A stretch of DNA of 64,000 nucleotides from Taishania sp965247975 (GTDB lineage: Bacteria > Bacteroidota > Bacteroidia > Flavobacteriales_D > Crocinitomicaceae): contig OZ252050.1 in assembly GCA_965247975.1 (NCBI GenBank), positions 2,046,001 through 2,110,000 on the forward strand, written 5' to 3'. Position numbers and translations under genes: made by a program. The stretch's first letter is position 1. Each line of letters begins with the position of its first letter. The notes below the pieces were generated by a model. It worked only from the letters and a program-made list of their open reading frames with translations, had not been told where the DNA came from and searched no databases. Shown one piece after another: positions 34,764 to 45,100 of the stretch.

Positions 34764-37391
34764 ATGAAAATCCGCGAAATAAACGCAATGAAAGGACCAA
34801 ACTATTGGTCAATACGTCGGCACAAGTTAATCGTGATGGTTCTTGATTTGGAAGAAATGGAAGAACGTCCATCAAATGAAATTGAAGGATTTAGATCACG
34901 TTTGGAAAAAATGTTTCCCGGCATGCAAGAGCATAGATGTTCTGTTGGTGAACCTGGTGGATTTTTTCAACGGGTGGATGAAGGAACGTGGATGGGACAT
35001 ATCATTGAACACATTGCGCTTGAAATTCAATCTTTGGCTGGAATGGAAGTTGGCTTCGGACGAACAAGAGGTTACGGTGAAACAGGTGTTTACAATGTTG
35101 TTTTTGCTTATCAAGAAGAAGCCGTTGGGCGATTTGCGGCTAAGGCAGCAGTTGCCATTTGTCAAGCGATCATTGATGGAAATGACTATGATTTAGCAAG
35201 CGATATCCAAGAAATGCGTGAAATCCGTGAGGATGTTCGCCTTGGACCAAGCACAGGTTCAATCATTGAAGAAGCAGAAGCAAGAGGGATTCCTTGGATC
35301 CGTCTCAATAAATATTCACTTTGTCAACTTGGTTATGGGGCAAATCAGAAAAGAATTCAAGCGACTGTAACGAGCGAAACCAGCAGTATTGGTGTTGAAA
35401 TTGCTTGCAATAAAGAAGATACAAAATTCTTGTTGGAACAAGCGGAAGTTCCAGTTCCACGTGGAGAAATTATACGACGAGAAAGTAGTTTGGAAGAAGC
35501 ATGTCGCTATGTTGGTTATCCACTTGTGGTTAAACCTGTTGATGGAAATCATGGGCGTGGAATTACGGTAAATATTAATAACTACGAAGATGCATTGATT
35601 GCTTTTCATGCTGCGAAGAATGTTTCGAATGCGGTTATTATTGAAAAATACATTACAGGATCTGATTATCGACTGTTGGTAATCAATAATGTTTTGGTTG
35701 CAGCTGCGTTAAGAACTCCAGCAAATGTGGTTGGAAATGGAAAATCAACGATTCAAGAGTTAATTGACGAAGTAAATAGTGATCCACGAAGAGGTTATGG
35801 CCATGAAAATGTTTTGACTAAAATCACAACAAATGACTTGACTTTAGGGTTAATTAAAGCAAAAGGATACGAACTTGATTCGGTTTTACCTAACGGAGAA
35901 AGATTGATTTTGAAAGATACGGCCAATCTTTCTACAGGAGGAACAGCAGAAGATGTTACTGACTTTGTGCATCCAGCGAATATTTCAATGGTTGAGCGAA
36001 TTTCACGAATCATTGATTTGGACATTTGCGGTGTAGACATCATGACAACAGATATTTCTAAACCTTTGAGCGAAACGGGTGGAGCAGTTTTGGAGGTAAA
36101 TGCCGGACCAGGATTTAGAATGCACCTCGCGCCAACGAAAGGTCTTCCGAGAAATGTGGCTGCAAATGTGATTGATAAGTTGTTCCCTCAAGGATCTAAT
36201 TTTAAAATTCCGATTGTTGCAGTTTCTGGTACTAACGGTAAGACAACAACGACTCGCTTGGTTTCGCACATCATGAAAATGAAAGGATATCGTGTTGGTT
36301 ACACAACTACAGATGGTGTCTACATTCAAAATAGATTACTCATGACCGGTGATTGCACAGGTCCAGCGAGTGCTGAATTTGTGTTAAAAGATCCAACAGT
36401 CAATTTCGCTGTACTTGAATGTGCGCGAGGCGGTTTGCTCCGTGCAGGATTAGGTTTTAAAAATTGTGACATAAGTATTGTTACAAATGTTGCTGCTGAC
36501 CACCTTGGATTGAAAGGAATTCACACCATTGAACAATTAGCAAAAGTAAAAGCTGTTGTTCCTGAGACTGTGTTGCCAAATGGCTATGCAATTTTAAATG
36601 CAGATGATGATTTGGTGTATGAAATGCGTCGAAATCTAACATGCAACGTTGCTCTGTTTTCGTTGGATGAAGAAAATCCAAGAATCAAAGCACTTCAGCG
36701 AAAGGGAGGAATTACCGCTGTTTATGAAAATGGTTATGTCACTATTTGCCGTGGCGAATGGAAAATGCGTGTGATGAAAGCAGAAGATATTCCATTAACT
36801 TATGGCGGAAAGGCTGAGTTTATGATTCAAAATGTTTTGCCTGCTGTGTTGGCAGCAAACATTCAAGGAGTGAGCATGGAGGATATTCGTGCTGGATTGG
36901 AGTCATTTATTCCATCTCCATCCCAAACTCCAGGACGTTTGAATTTATTTGAGTTCAAAGATTTTACCGTTCTTCTTGATTATGCGCACAATCCAGCTGG
37001 AATGTTGGCATTGAAAAAATTCACAGATACATTTGAGGCAACGGTGAAAGTTGGAATTATCGCCGGAATTGGTGACCGTCGCGTAGAAGATAACAATGAA
37101 ATGGGAAGTATTGCTGCCGATATGTTTGATGAAATCATCATTCGCCAAGATAAAAGATTGCGTGGCAAGACTGAAGCTGAGTTGATTAAAATGCTTGAAG
37201 ATGGTATCAAAATGCGTGATCCAAATAAGAAAGTTACTGTTATTCCGTCGGAAAAAGAAGCGATTACATTTGCAGTTAAAAATGCGGTGAAAGGTTCTTT
37301 AATTATTCTAAGTAGTGATGTAATTCCTGAAGCACTTGATTTGGTGAAGCATTTCAAAGAACTTGAAATGAAAGGAGAATTAGTTTTTTAA
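34764..37391 (+). CDS. cphA: Cyanophycin synthetase
   Basis: An 875-residue enzyme that builds multi-L-arginyl-poly-L-aspartate from Asp and Arg with ATP. The N-terminal domain (to about residue 160) has GHIIEHIALEIQ; the ATP-grasp domain (about 210-480) has PLVVKPVDGNHGRGITVN and EVNAGPGFRMH; the C-terminal Mur-ligase-like domain (about 485-875) has the P-loop SGTNGKTTTT (about 487-496), LECARGGLLR and LLDYAHNPAG. Length equals cyanobacterial CphA. Starts at the ATG at 34764 and ends in a strong terminator. Presence with cphB and iaaA indicates a nitrogen/carbon storage system. Confidence 0.95.
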   Translation: MKIREINAMKGPNYWSIRRHKLIVMVLDLEEMEERPSNEIEGFRSRLEKMFPGMQEHRCSVGEPGGFFQRVDEGTWMGHIIEHIALEIQSLAGMEVGFGRTRGYGETGVYNVVFAYQEEAVGRFAAKAAVAICQAIIDGNDYDLASDIQEMREIREDVRLGPSTGSIIEEAEARGIPWIRLNKYSLCQLGYGANQKRIQATVTSETSSIGVEIACNKEDTKFLLEQAEVPVPRGEIIRRESSLEEACRYVGYPLVVKPVDGNHGRGITVNINNYEDALIAFHAAKNVSNAVIIEKYITGSDYRLLVINNVLVAAALRTPANVVGNGKSTIQELIDEVNSDPRRGYGHENVLTKITTNDLTLGLIKAKGYELDSVLPNGERLILKDTANLSTGGTAEDVTDFVHPANISMVERISRIIDLDICGVDIMTTDISKPLSETGGAVLEVNAGPGFRMHLAPTKGLPRNVAANVIDKLFPQGSNFKIPIVAVSGTNGKTTTTRLVSHIMKMKGYRVGYTTTDGVYIQNRLLMTGDCTGPASAEFVLKDPTVNFAVLECARGGLLRAGLGFKNCDISIVTNVAADHLGLKGIHTIEQLAKVKAVVPETVLPNGYAILNADDDLVYEMRRNLTCNVALFSLDEENPRIKALQRKGGITAVYENGYVTICRGEWKMRVMKAEDIPLTYGGKAEFMIQNVLPAVLAANIQGVSMEDIRAGLESFIPSPSQTPGRLNLFEFKDFTVLLDYAHNPAGMLALKKFTDTFEATVKVGIIAGIGDRRVEDNNEMGSIAADMFDEIIIRQDKRLRGKTEAELIKMLEDGIKMRDPNKKVTVIPSEKEAITFAVKNAVKGSLIILSSDVIPEALDLVKHFKELEMKGELVF

Positions 37392-37414
37392 TTCAAACTC
37401 AATAATCTTACATA

Positions 37415-37446
37415 GAGCGCAAATCGATATATTTGCGCTCTTTTTG
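37415..37446 (+). terminator. Rho-independent terminator of cphA
   Basis: A perfect 10-bp stem GAGCGCAAAT/ATTTGCGCTC (37415-37424 and 37431-37440) with a six-base loop and a T run. Confidence 0.9.
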
Positions 37447-37461
37447 TTTTCAAAACGTTGC

Positions 37462-39141
37462 ATGAAAATATCTTGCTTTCATAAATTTCAAACGAACATT
37501 GATGGAATAGAACTTCCTGAAAAATTCACCTTTCCGTTTTATTATGAAGCACATTCGTTGAGCAAAATTGCGTCAAAAGAATTACAAGATTATTTATTTA
37601 TACAAACGGATTTTAATCACAATTTCGGATTAGACGAAAACTCAGAAGGGCAAATTATTGGGAAAATGTTTGGCGTTTTGGTGGTTCAAAATGAATCTCA
37701 AGAATTAGGTTATTTGGCAGCCTTTTCAGGAAAACTGGCAGGATCAAATGAGCATCATTTTTTCGTACCACCTTTGTTTGATATGCTTCAAGAAAATAGT
37801 TTCTATAAGAAAGGAGAAGAAATAAACTATGCGGTCAATGTGCAAGTCGAGGAGCTTCTGGCAAATCCAAAATTCACACAAGCAAAGATTGCATTAGATC
37901 AAGACCATGCATTTTCGAAAGAATTTATAGCCAAAGAAAAAATTCGGCTCAGAGAAAATAAACGTCAGCGAAAAATGCAACGTGAAAATGCATCATCTGA
38001 AATGACTTCCCAAGAATATGAATCATTTTTAGAAGATTTAAAAAACCAGAGTTTAAATGATCATTTCTATTTGACCCATTTGACTAAATATTGGAAGTTT
38101 CGATTATTCAATGCAAAATTGAAATATGAACGATTTGTACATGAACTGAATCGACTTAAAAAAGAAAGAAAAGAGCGCTCTATTGAACTTCAAAATCAGC
38201 TTTTTGATCATTATAATTTTTTGAATGCACATTTAAAAAGCCAAAGTCTGAGATCAATTTTTGAAAAAACAACTCAGAAAATTCCGCCATCCGGAGCAGG
38301 GGAGTGTGCAGCGCCGAAATTGTTGCAATTTGCGTTTCAAAATCATTTAAAACCGATTGCTCTTGCTGAATTTTGGTGGGGAGCTTCTCCAAAGTCTGAA
38401 GTTAGAAAACATGGACAATTCTATCCTGCGTGTAAGGCGAAATGCGAGCCAATCCTAGGACACATGCTTCAAGGACTTGAAGTGGATGAAAATCCAATGC
38501 TTAAAAATCCGGCACTAGGTAAAAATATTACGATCGTTTTTGAAGACGAATCGATTGTTGTTGTTAACAAACCTGCTGAATTTTTGTCAGTTCCTGGGAA
38601 AACGATCGATGATTCAGTATTATCACGACTAAAAGAAATGTACCCAGATGCAACTGGTCCTTTGCTCGTTCATCGACTTGATATGTCAACATCGGGTATT
38701 TTAATCGCGGCCAAAACGATTAAAGCGCATCATTTATTGCAAAGTCAATTCATTAAGCGAACAATTAAAAAAAGATATGTCGCATTGCTGGATGGAATAG
38801 TACAAGGTGAAAGTGGAATCATTGATTTACCTTTGCGATTGGATATTGATAATCGACCAAATCAATTGGTTTGCTATGAATTTGGGAAACAAGCACAAAC
38901 ACATTGGCAAGTAATTGATCGGTTGGAGAATAAAACGAAAGTTTATTTTTATCCAATTACTGGTCGAACGCATCAGCTCAGAGTGCATGCAGCGCATCAA
39001 CTCGGGCTTAATTGCCCAATAGTTGGTGATGATTTATACGGTCAAAAATCGAATCGATTGCATTTGCATGCGGAATATCTGTCTTTCATTCACCCTGATT
39101 CGAAAGAGCAAATGGAAATTACTGTTCATGCTGATTTCTAG
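37462..39141 (+). CDS. RluA-family pseudouridine synthase with long N-terminal extension
   Basis: A 559-residue protein. The C-terminal part (about residues 355-559) is an RluA-type pseudouridine synthase with the catalytic Asp in HRLDMSTSGILI and the later GRTHQLRVH. The first 350 residues are an extension with a charged coiled-coil-like segment (about 165-260) and the block GAGECAAPKLLQFAFQ that is shared by the long RluA-like proteins of this phylum and some Gammaproteobacteria. It modifies an RNA uridine; the target cannot be told from sequence. I start at the ATG at 37462; a TTG at 37444 is inside the terminator of cphA. Convergent with the giant gene, three bases apart. Confidence 0.85.
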   Translation: MKISCFHKFQTNIDGIELPEKFTFPFYYEAHSLSKIASKELQDYLFIQTDFNHNFGLDENSEGQIIGKMFGVLVVQNESQELGYLAAFSGKLAGSNEHHFFVPPLFDMLQENSFYKKGEEINYAVNVQVEELLANPKFTQAKIALDQDHAFSKEFIAKEKIRLRENKRQRKMQRENASSEMTSQEYESFLEDLKNQSLNDHFYLTHLTKYWKFRLFNAKLKYERFVHELNRLKKERKERSIELQNQLFDHYNFLNAHLKSQSLRSIFEKTTQKIPPSGAGECAAPKLLQFAFQNHLKPIALAEFWWGASPKSEVRKHGQFYPACKAKCEPILGHMLQGLEVDENPMLKNPALGKNITIVFEDESIVVVNKPAEFLSVPGKTIDDSVLSRLKEMYPDATGPLLVHRLDMSTSGILIAAKTIKAHHLLQSQFIKRTIKKRYVALLDGIVQGESGIIDLPLRLDIDNRPNQLVCYEFGKQAQTHWQVIDRLENKTKVYFYPITGRTHQLRVHAAHQLGLNCPIVGDDLYGQKSNRLHLHAEYLSFIHPDSKEQMEITVHADF

Positions 39142-39143
39142 AC

Positions 39144-42100
39144 TTATCGAATCAAATTGACATGTCCTTTCAATTCTCTTCGTTTATCAGAGTATTTTTC
39201 TTTGAATTGAATAGTCCAAGTGTAAATGCCTTGTTGTGCTGGTGTTTCTCCATATTTTCCATTCCAACCAACTTCAGCATTGTGAGATTCAAAAATGATC
39301 TCACCCCATCTATTGAAAACTAAGAATGTATATTCATAAGGGTTAAATCCAGAAGTGAAAATTGGTTTGAATGTTTCATTGTGCTTGTCACCATCAGGGG
39401 TAAAAGCATTTGGAACATAATAAAGAAGGGATTCTTGAATCACAACACTTTCAAACGTAGTGTCAGAACAACCAACGCTATTTTGTGCTATCAAATAAAT
39501 CAAATAACCTTCCTCCAAATCAGTATAATTATGCGTCGGGTTTTCTTCATTTGAGGAAGTTTCATCTCCAAAATCCCAAGTGTATTGCGTCGCATTTTCA
39601 GATTGATTACTCATCACAAATGTTGGGTTTTCATCTGTTGCTGTCGGATTTTCAACTTCAAATGAAGCAATTGGAGTAGGGGAAACACAAACCAAATCTT
39701 GGTAAGTAATAACAACTGGACAACCACCGAAACTAGCATTGTAGGTTAAATCGAAACATCCAGTGTCTACATAAGTCATATTTTGATTTCCTAAGGCATT
39801 TGATACGCTTCCATTTCCAAAATCCCATAAAACACTTGTAGGCACAGGGAAAGTGTTATCGGTAAAGCTAACAACCAATGGTGCACAACCAGCGTTAATA
39901 TTTACCTCTATGTCAATAGCTGAAGCGTCAACGACTATCAAATTCAATGTTGCCAGGGAATCACATCCAAATGAACTTGTTAAAGTCGCTGTTTGTGAAC
40001 CTGAAGCCAGAAATGTTAGGCCATTCCATAAATAAGGAACTTGGTTTGGACAGATAGTTGTGTTTGTTATGGATGTAAGAATTGGGTTAACAATTATTAT
40101 TCCCGATGTATTTGCCGGAGGACAACCGCCTGTTGTAACAACCGAATAGTTAAAAGTTCCTGTTTCAGAAGGTGTTCCACTTATTGTAGCAAAATCTCCT
40201 CCCCATGAACCTACGAGACCGTTTGGAAGTCCAGAGAATGTAGCTCCTGTAGCGAAAGTTGTTGTTAATGCAATATCATCTATACTGGAATTAAGACATA
40301 TCGTTTGATTTGTCCCTTCTGTAATTGTGTTTTGATCATTCACAATAATAGACCCAGTTGAAAAAGCGGATTGACATCCCCCCGTTGTTGTGACTGTATA
40401 GTTAAATGTCCCAGAAACAGTCGGAGTTCCTGATATTGTTGCCACATTTCCAAGCCATGAACCAGTCACACCGGCAGGAAGCCCAGTAAATGTTGTTCCG
40501 GTTGCAATTGTAGTTGCAAGTGTAATGTTTGCAATTGGTGTATTGATACAAACTGTTTGATTTGTTCCCGCTGCAATGGTGTTTTCTGGGTTCACAATTA
40601 TAGTTCCTGTCGTTGTAGCTGGAGGACATCCACCTGTTGTTGTCACCGTGTAATTAAACGTTCCTGAAACAGTTGGTGTACCTGAAATTGTAACCACATC
40701 TCCAGCCCAAGAACCAGACACGCCAGTAGGAAGGCCAGAAAATGTTGCACCTGTTGCAGTTGTTGTTGAAAGTGTAATGTTTGTAATAGGTGTATTGATA
40801 CAAACTGTTTGATTAGTTCCAGCTGAAATGGTGTTCTGTGGTGTTACTGTTATTGCCCCAGATGTTGTCGCTGGAGGACACCCACCCGTTGTAGTTACTG
40901 TATAATTAAATGTTCCAGAAACGTTTGGAGCTCCAGATATTGTTGCGACGTTTCCAGCCCAAGATCCAGTCACACCAGCTGGAAGTCCTGAGAATGTTGC
41001 ACCAGTTGCTGTTGTTGTTGCAAGCGTAATGTTTGTAATTGGTGAATTGATGCAAACTGTTTGATTTGTACCAACTGCAATGGTATTTTGAGGAGTAACC
41101 GTTATTGTTCCTGTCGATATAGCGGGAGGACATCCACCAGTCGTTGTTATTATATAATTGAATGTTCCTGAAACAGTTGGTGTTCCAGAAATTGTAGCAA
41201 TATTTCCAGCCCAAGAACCTGTCACACCAGCAGGAAGCCCTGTAAATGTTGCACCTGTGGCTGTTGTTGTTACAAGGGCAATGTTTGAAATTGCTGTATT
41301 GATACAGACTGTTTGATTTGTTCCAGGTTCGATGGTGTTTTGCGGAGTCACCGTGATTGTTCCAGTCGCTGTCGCAGGAGGACATCCACCTGTAGTTGTA
41401 ACTGTGTAATTGAAAGTCCCAGAAACAGTTGGAGTTCCAAAAATCGTTGCTGTATTTCCTAACCAAGAACCAGCTACGCCAGCAGGTAGCCCTGAAAAAG
41501 TTGCACCAGTTGCTGTTGTTGTTGCAAGAGAAATGCTTGTTATAGGTGAATTGATACAAATGGTCTGATTTGTTCCTGCTTCAATTGTATTTTGTGGTGT
41601 AACTGTAATTGTTCCAGTTGTTGTTTCTAGGGGACATCCTCCTGTTGTTGTGACAGTATAATTGTACGTTCCAGAAACAGTAGGTGTTCCAGAAATTGTC
41701 ACCATATTTCCAGCCCAAGAACCTGTCACGCCAGCAGGAAGTCCTGAGAATGTTGCTCCTGTTGCAATAGTTGTTGCTATAGAGATATTCGTTATTGGCG
41801 TATTGATGCACACCGTTTGATTGGAGCCAATTCCAATAGTATTTTGTGGATTAACTGTTATTGTAGCTGTTGTTGTTGCTGGAGGACATCCGCCAGTACT
41901 AGTCACTATATAGTTAAACGTTCCAGAAACGGTTGGTGTTCCAGAAATGGTAGCAATATTTCCAACCCATGAACCTGTCACGCCAGCAGGAAGTCCCGAA
42001 AAAGTAACGCCAGTTGCAGTTGTTGTGGTAAGTGTAATTTCTACAATTGGTGTATTGATACACACAGTTTGATTGGTGCCAGGCGTAATGGTGTTTTGCG

Positions 42101-45100
42101 GAGTTACAATGATTGTTCCAGTTGTCATTGCTGGAGGACAACCACCTGTTGTTGTCACTGTGTAATTAAATGTTCCTGAAACCGTTGGCGTTCCGGAAAT
42201 TGTTACCGTATTACCTGCCCAAGAACCAGTCACTCCTGCAGGAAGCCCCGAAAAAGAAGCGCCAGTTGATGTTGTTGTAGTAAGTAGAATATTTGAAATT
42301 GGTGTATTGATACAAACCGTTTGATTCGAGCCAGCTGTAATTGTATTTTGAGGCGTAACATTTAATATTCCAGACGTTGCCGCAGGAGGACATCCACCTG
42401 TTGAAGTTACTGTGTAATTGAATGTTCCAGCAACAGTTGGAATGCCAGAAATCGTTGCGACATTTCCAACCCAAGAACCATTCACACCAGCAGGAAGTCC
42501 CGAAAATGTTGCTCCAGTTGCACCATTTGTAGATAAGCCAATATCGATCATCGCATTATTGATACACACTGTTTGATTTGTTCCAGCTGAAATCGTATTT
42601 TGAAAAACGACAGTAATAATGCCTGTTGTAGATGAAGGAGGACATCCACCAGTTGTCGCTACTGTGTAATTGAATGTTCCAGAAACAGTTGGTGTTCCAG
42701 AAATCGTTGCCACATTTCCAAGCCAAGAACCTGTCACACCAGATGGAAGTCCTGAGAATGTTGCTCCAGTTGCTCCTGTGGAATTCAATGTAATAACAGG
42801 TAATAAAGTATTGATGCAAGTTGATTCGTTTATTCCAGTAGATATTGTATTTTGTGGAGTTACAGTTATTGTTCCTGTAGTTGTTGTTGGAGGACATCCA
42901 CCGGTTGTTGTCACTGTGTAATTGAATGTACCAGAAACAGTTGGAGTGCCTGAAATGGTTACCACATTTCCAGCCCAAGAACCAGTCACACCTGCAGGAA
43001 GTCCTGAGAATGTTGCGCCAGTTGCAATTGCTGTTGAAAGTGAAATATTTGCAATTGGTGTATTGATGCAAACTGTTTGATTCGTTCCTGCCGCAATGGT
43101 GTTTTGTGGAGTTACGGTTATTGTTCCTGTACTTATCGCTGGAGGGCATCCACCAGTAGTTGTCACCGTGTAATTAAATGTTCCAGAAACAGTTGGTGTT
43201 CCAGAAATTGTTGCCACATCTCCAATCCATGAACCAGTTACACCAGCAGGAAGTCCTGAGAATGTTGCACCAGTTGCTGTTGTTGTTGAAAGTGTAATAT
43301 TTGTAATTGTAGTGTTGATACAAACAGTTTGATTTGTGCCAGCCGCGATCGTGTTTTGTGGAGTTACAGTTATTGTTCCTGTAGTTGTAGCTGGAGGACA
43401 TCCACCAGTTGTTATCACGGTGTAATTAAATGTTCCAGAAACAGTTGGTGTTCCAGAAATTGTTGCCACATTTCCAACCCAAGAACCAGTTACCCCTGCA
43501 GGAAGCCCTGAGAATGTTGCACCCGTTGCAATTGTTGTTGCAAGAGCAATGTTTGTTATTGGTGTATTAATACAAACGGTTTGATTCGTGCCAGCGGCGA
43601 TGGTATTTTGCGGAGTTACCGTTATGGTTCCAGTTGTTGACGCTGGAGGACATCCACCAGTTGTCGCTACTGTGTAATTGAATGTTCCTGAAACAGTTGG
43701 TGTTCCAGAAATCGTTGCCATATTTCCAAGCCAAGAACCAGTTACACCTGCAGGAAGTCCTGAGAATGTTGCACCCGTTGCAATTGTTGTTGCAAGAGCA
43801 ATGTTTGTTATTGGTGTATTAATACAAACGGTTTGATTCGTTCCTGCCGCAATGGTGTTTTGTGGAGTTACAGTTATTGTTCCTGTAGTTGTCGCTGGAG
43901 GACATCCACCAGTTGTGGTCACGGTGTAATTAAATGTTCCAGAAACTGTTGGTGTTCCAGAAATTGTTGCCACATCTCCAAGCCATGAACCAGTTACACC
44001 TGCAGGAAGTCCTGAGAATGTTGCGCCTGTTGCAATTGTTGTAGCGAGTGCGATATTCGTTAAAGGTGTATTGATACAAACGGTTTGATTTGTGCCAGCA
44101 GCAATTGTGTTTTGTGGAGTTACAGTTATTGTTCCTGTTGTTATCGCTGGAGGACATCCACCAGTTGTTGTCACTGTGTAATTAAATGTTCCATAAACTG
44201 TTGGTGTTCCAGAAATTGTTGCCACATTTCCAAGCCATGAACCAGTTACACCTGCAGGAAGTCCTGAAAAGGTAGCACTAGTTGCAATTGTTGTAGCGAG
44301 CGCGATATTCGTTAAAGGTGTATTGATACAAACGGTTTGATTCGTTCCTGCCGCAATGGTGTTTTGTGGAGTTACAGTTATTGTTCCTGTAGTTGTCGCT
44401 GGAGGACATCCACCAGTTGTGGTCACGGTGTAATTAAATGTTCCAGAAACTGTTGGTGTTCCAGAAATTGTTGCCACATCTCCAAGCCATGAACCAGTTA
44501 CACCTGCAGGAAGTCCTGAGAATGTTGCACCAGTTGCTGTTGTTGTTGAAAGTGTAATATTTGTAATTGTAGTGTTGATACAAACAGTTTGATTTGTGCC
44601 AGGCGCAATGGTGTTTTGTTGAGTTACAGTTATTGTTCCTGTAGTTATCGCTGGAGGACATCCACCAGTTGTTGTCACCGTGTAATTAAATGTTCCAGAA
44701 ACTGTTGGTGTTCCAGAAATTGTTGCCACATCTCCAATCCAAGAACCTGTCACACCTGTAGGAAGTCCTGAGAATGTTGCAGCCGTTGCGGTTGTTGTGG
44801 CAAGAGTGATGTTGGTTATTGGAGTATTGATACAAACGGTTTGATTCGTTCCAGCCGCAATAGTATTTTGTGGAGTAACGGTAATTGTTCCAGTCGTCAA
44901 CGCTGGAGGACATCCACCTGTTGTTGTAACTGTGTAATTAAATGTTCCAGAAACAGTTGGTGTTCCAGAAATTGTTGCCACATCTCCAACCCAAGTACCA
45001 GTCACACCTGCAGGAAGTCCTGAGAATGTTGCACCAGTTGCTGTTGTTGTTGAAAGTGCAATATTTGTAATTGGTGTATTAATGCAAACGGTTTGATTCG

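Noticed and set aside
37444..37461. TTG start for the RluA-type gene
   Set aside because: It is in the T tract of the cphA terminator, so the next ATG at 37462 is preferred.
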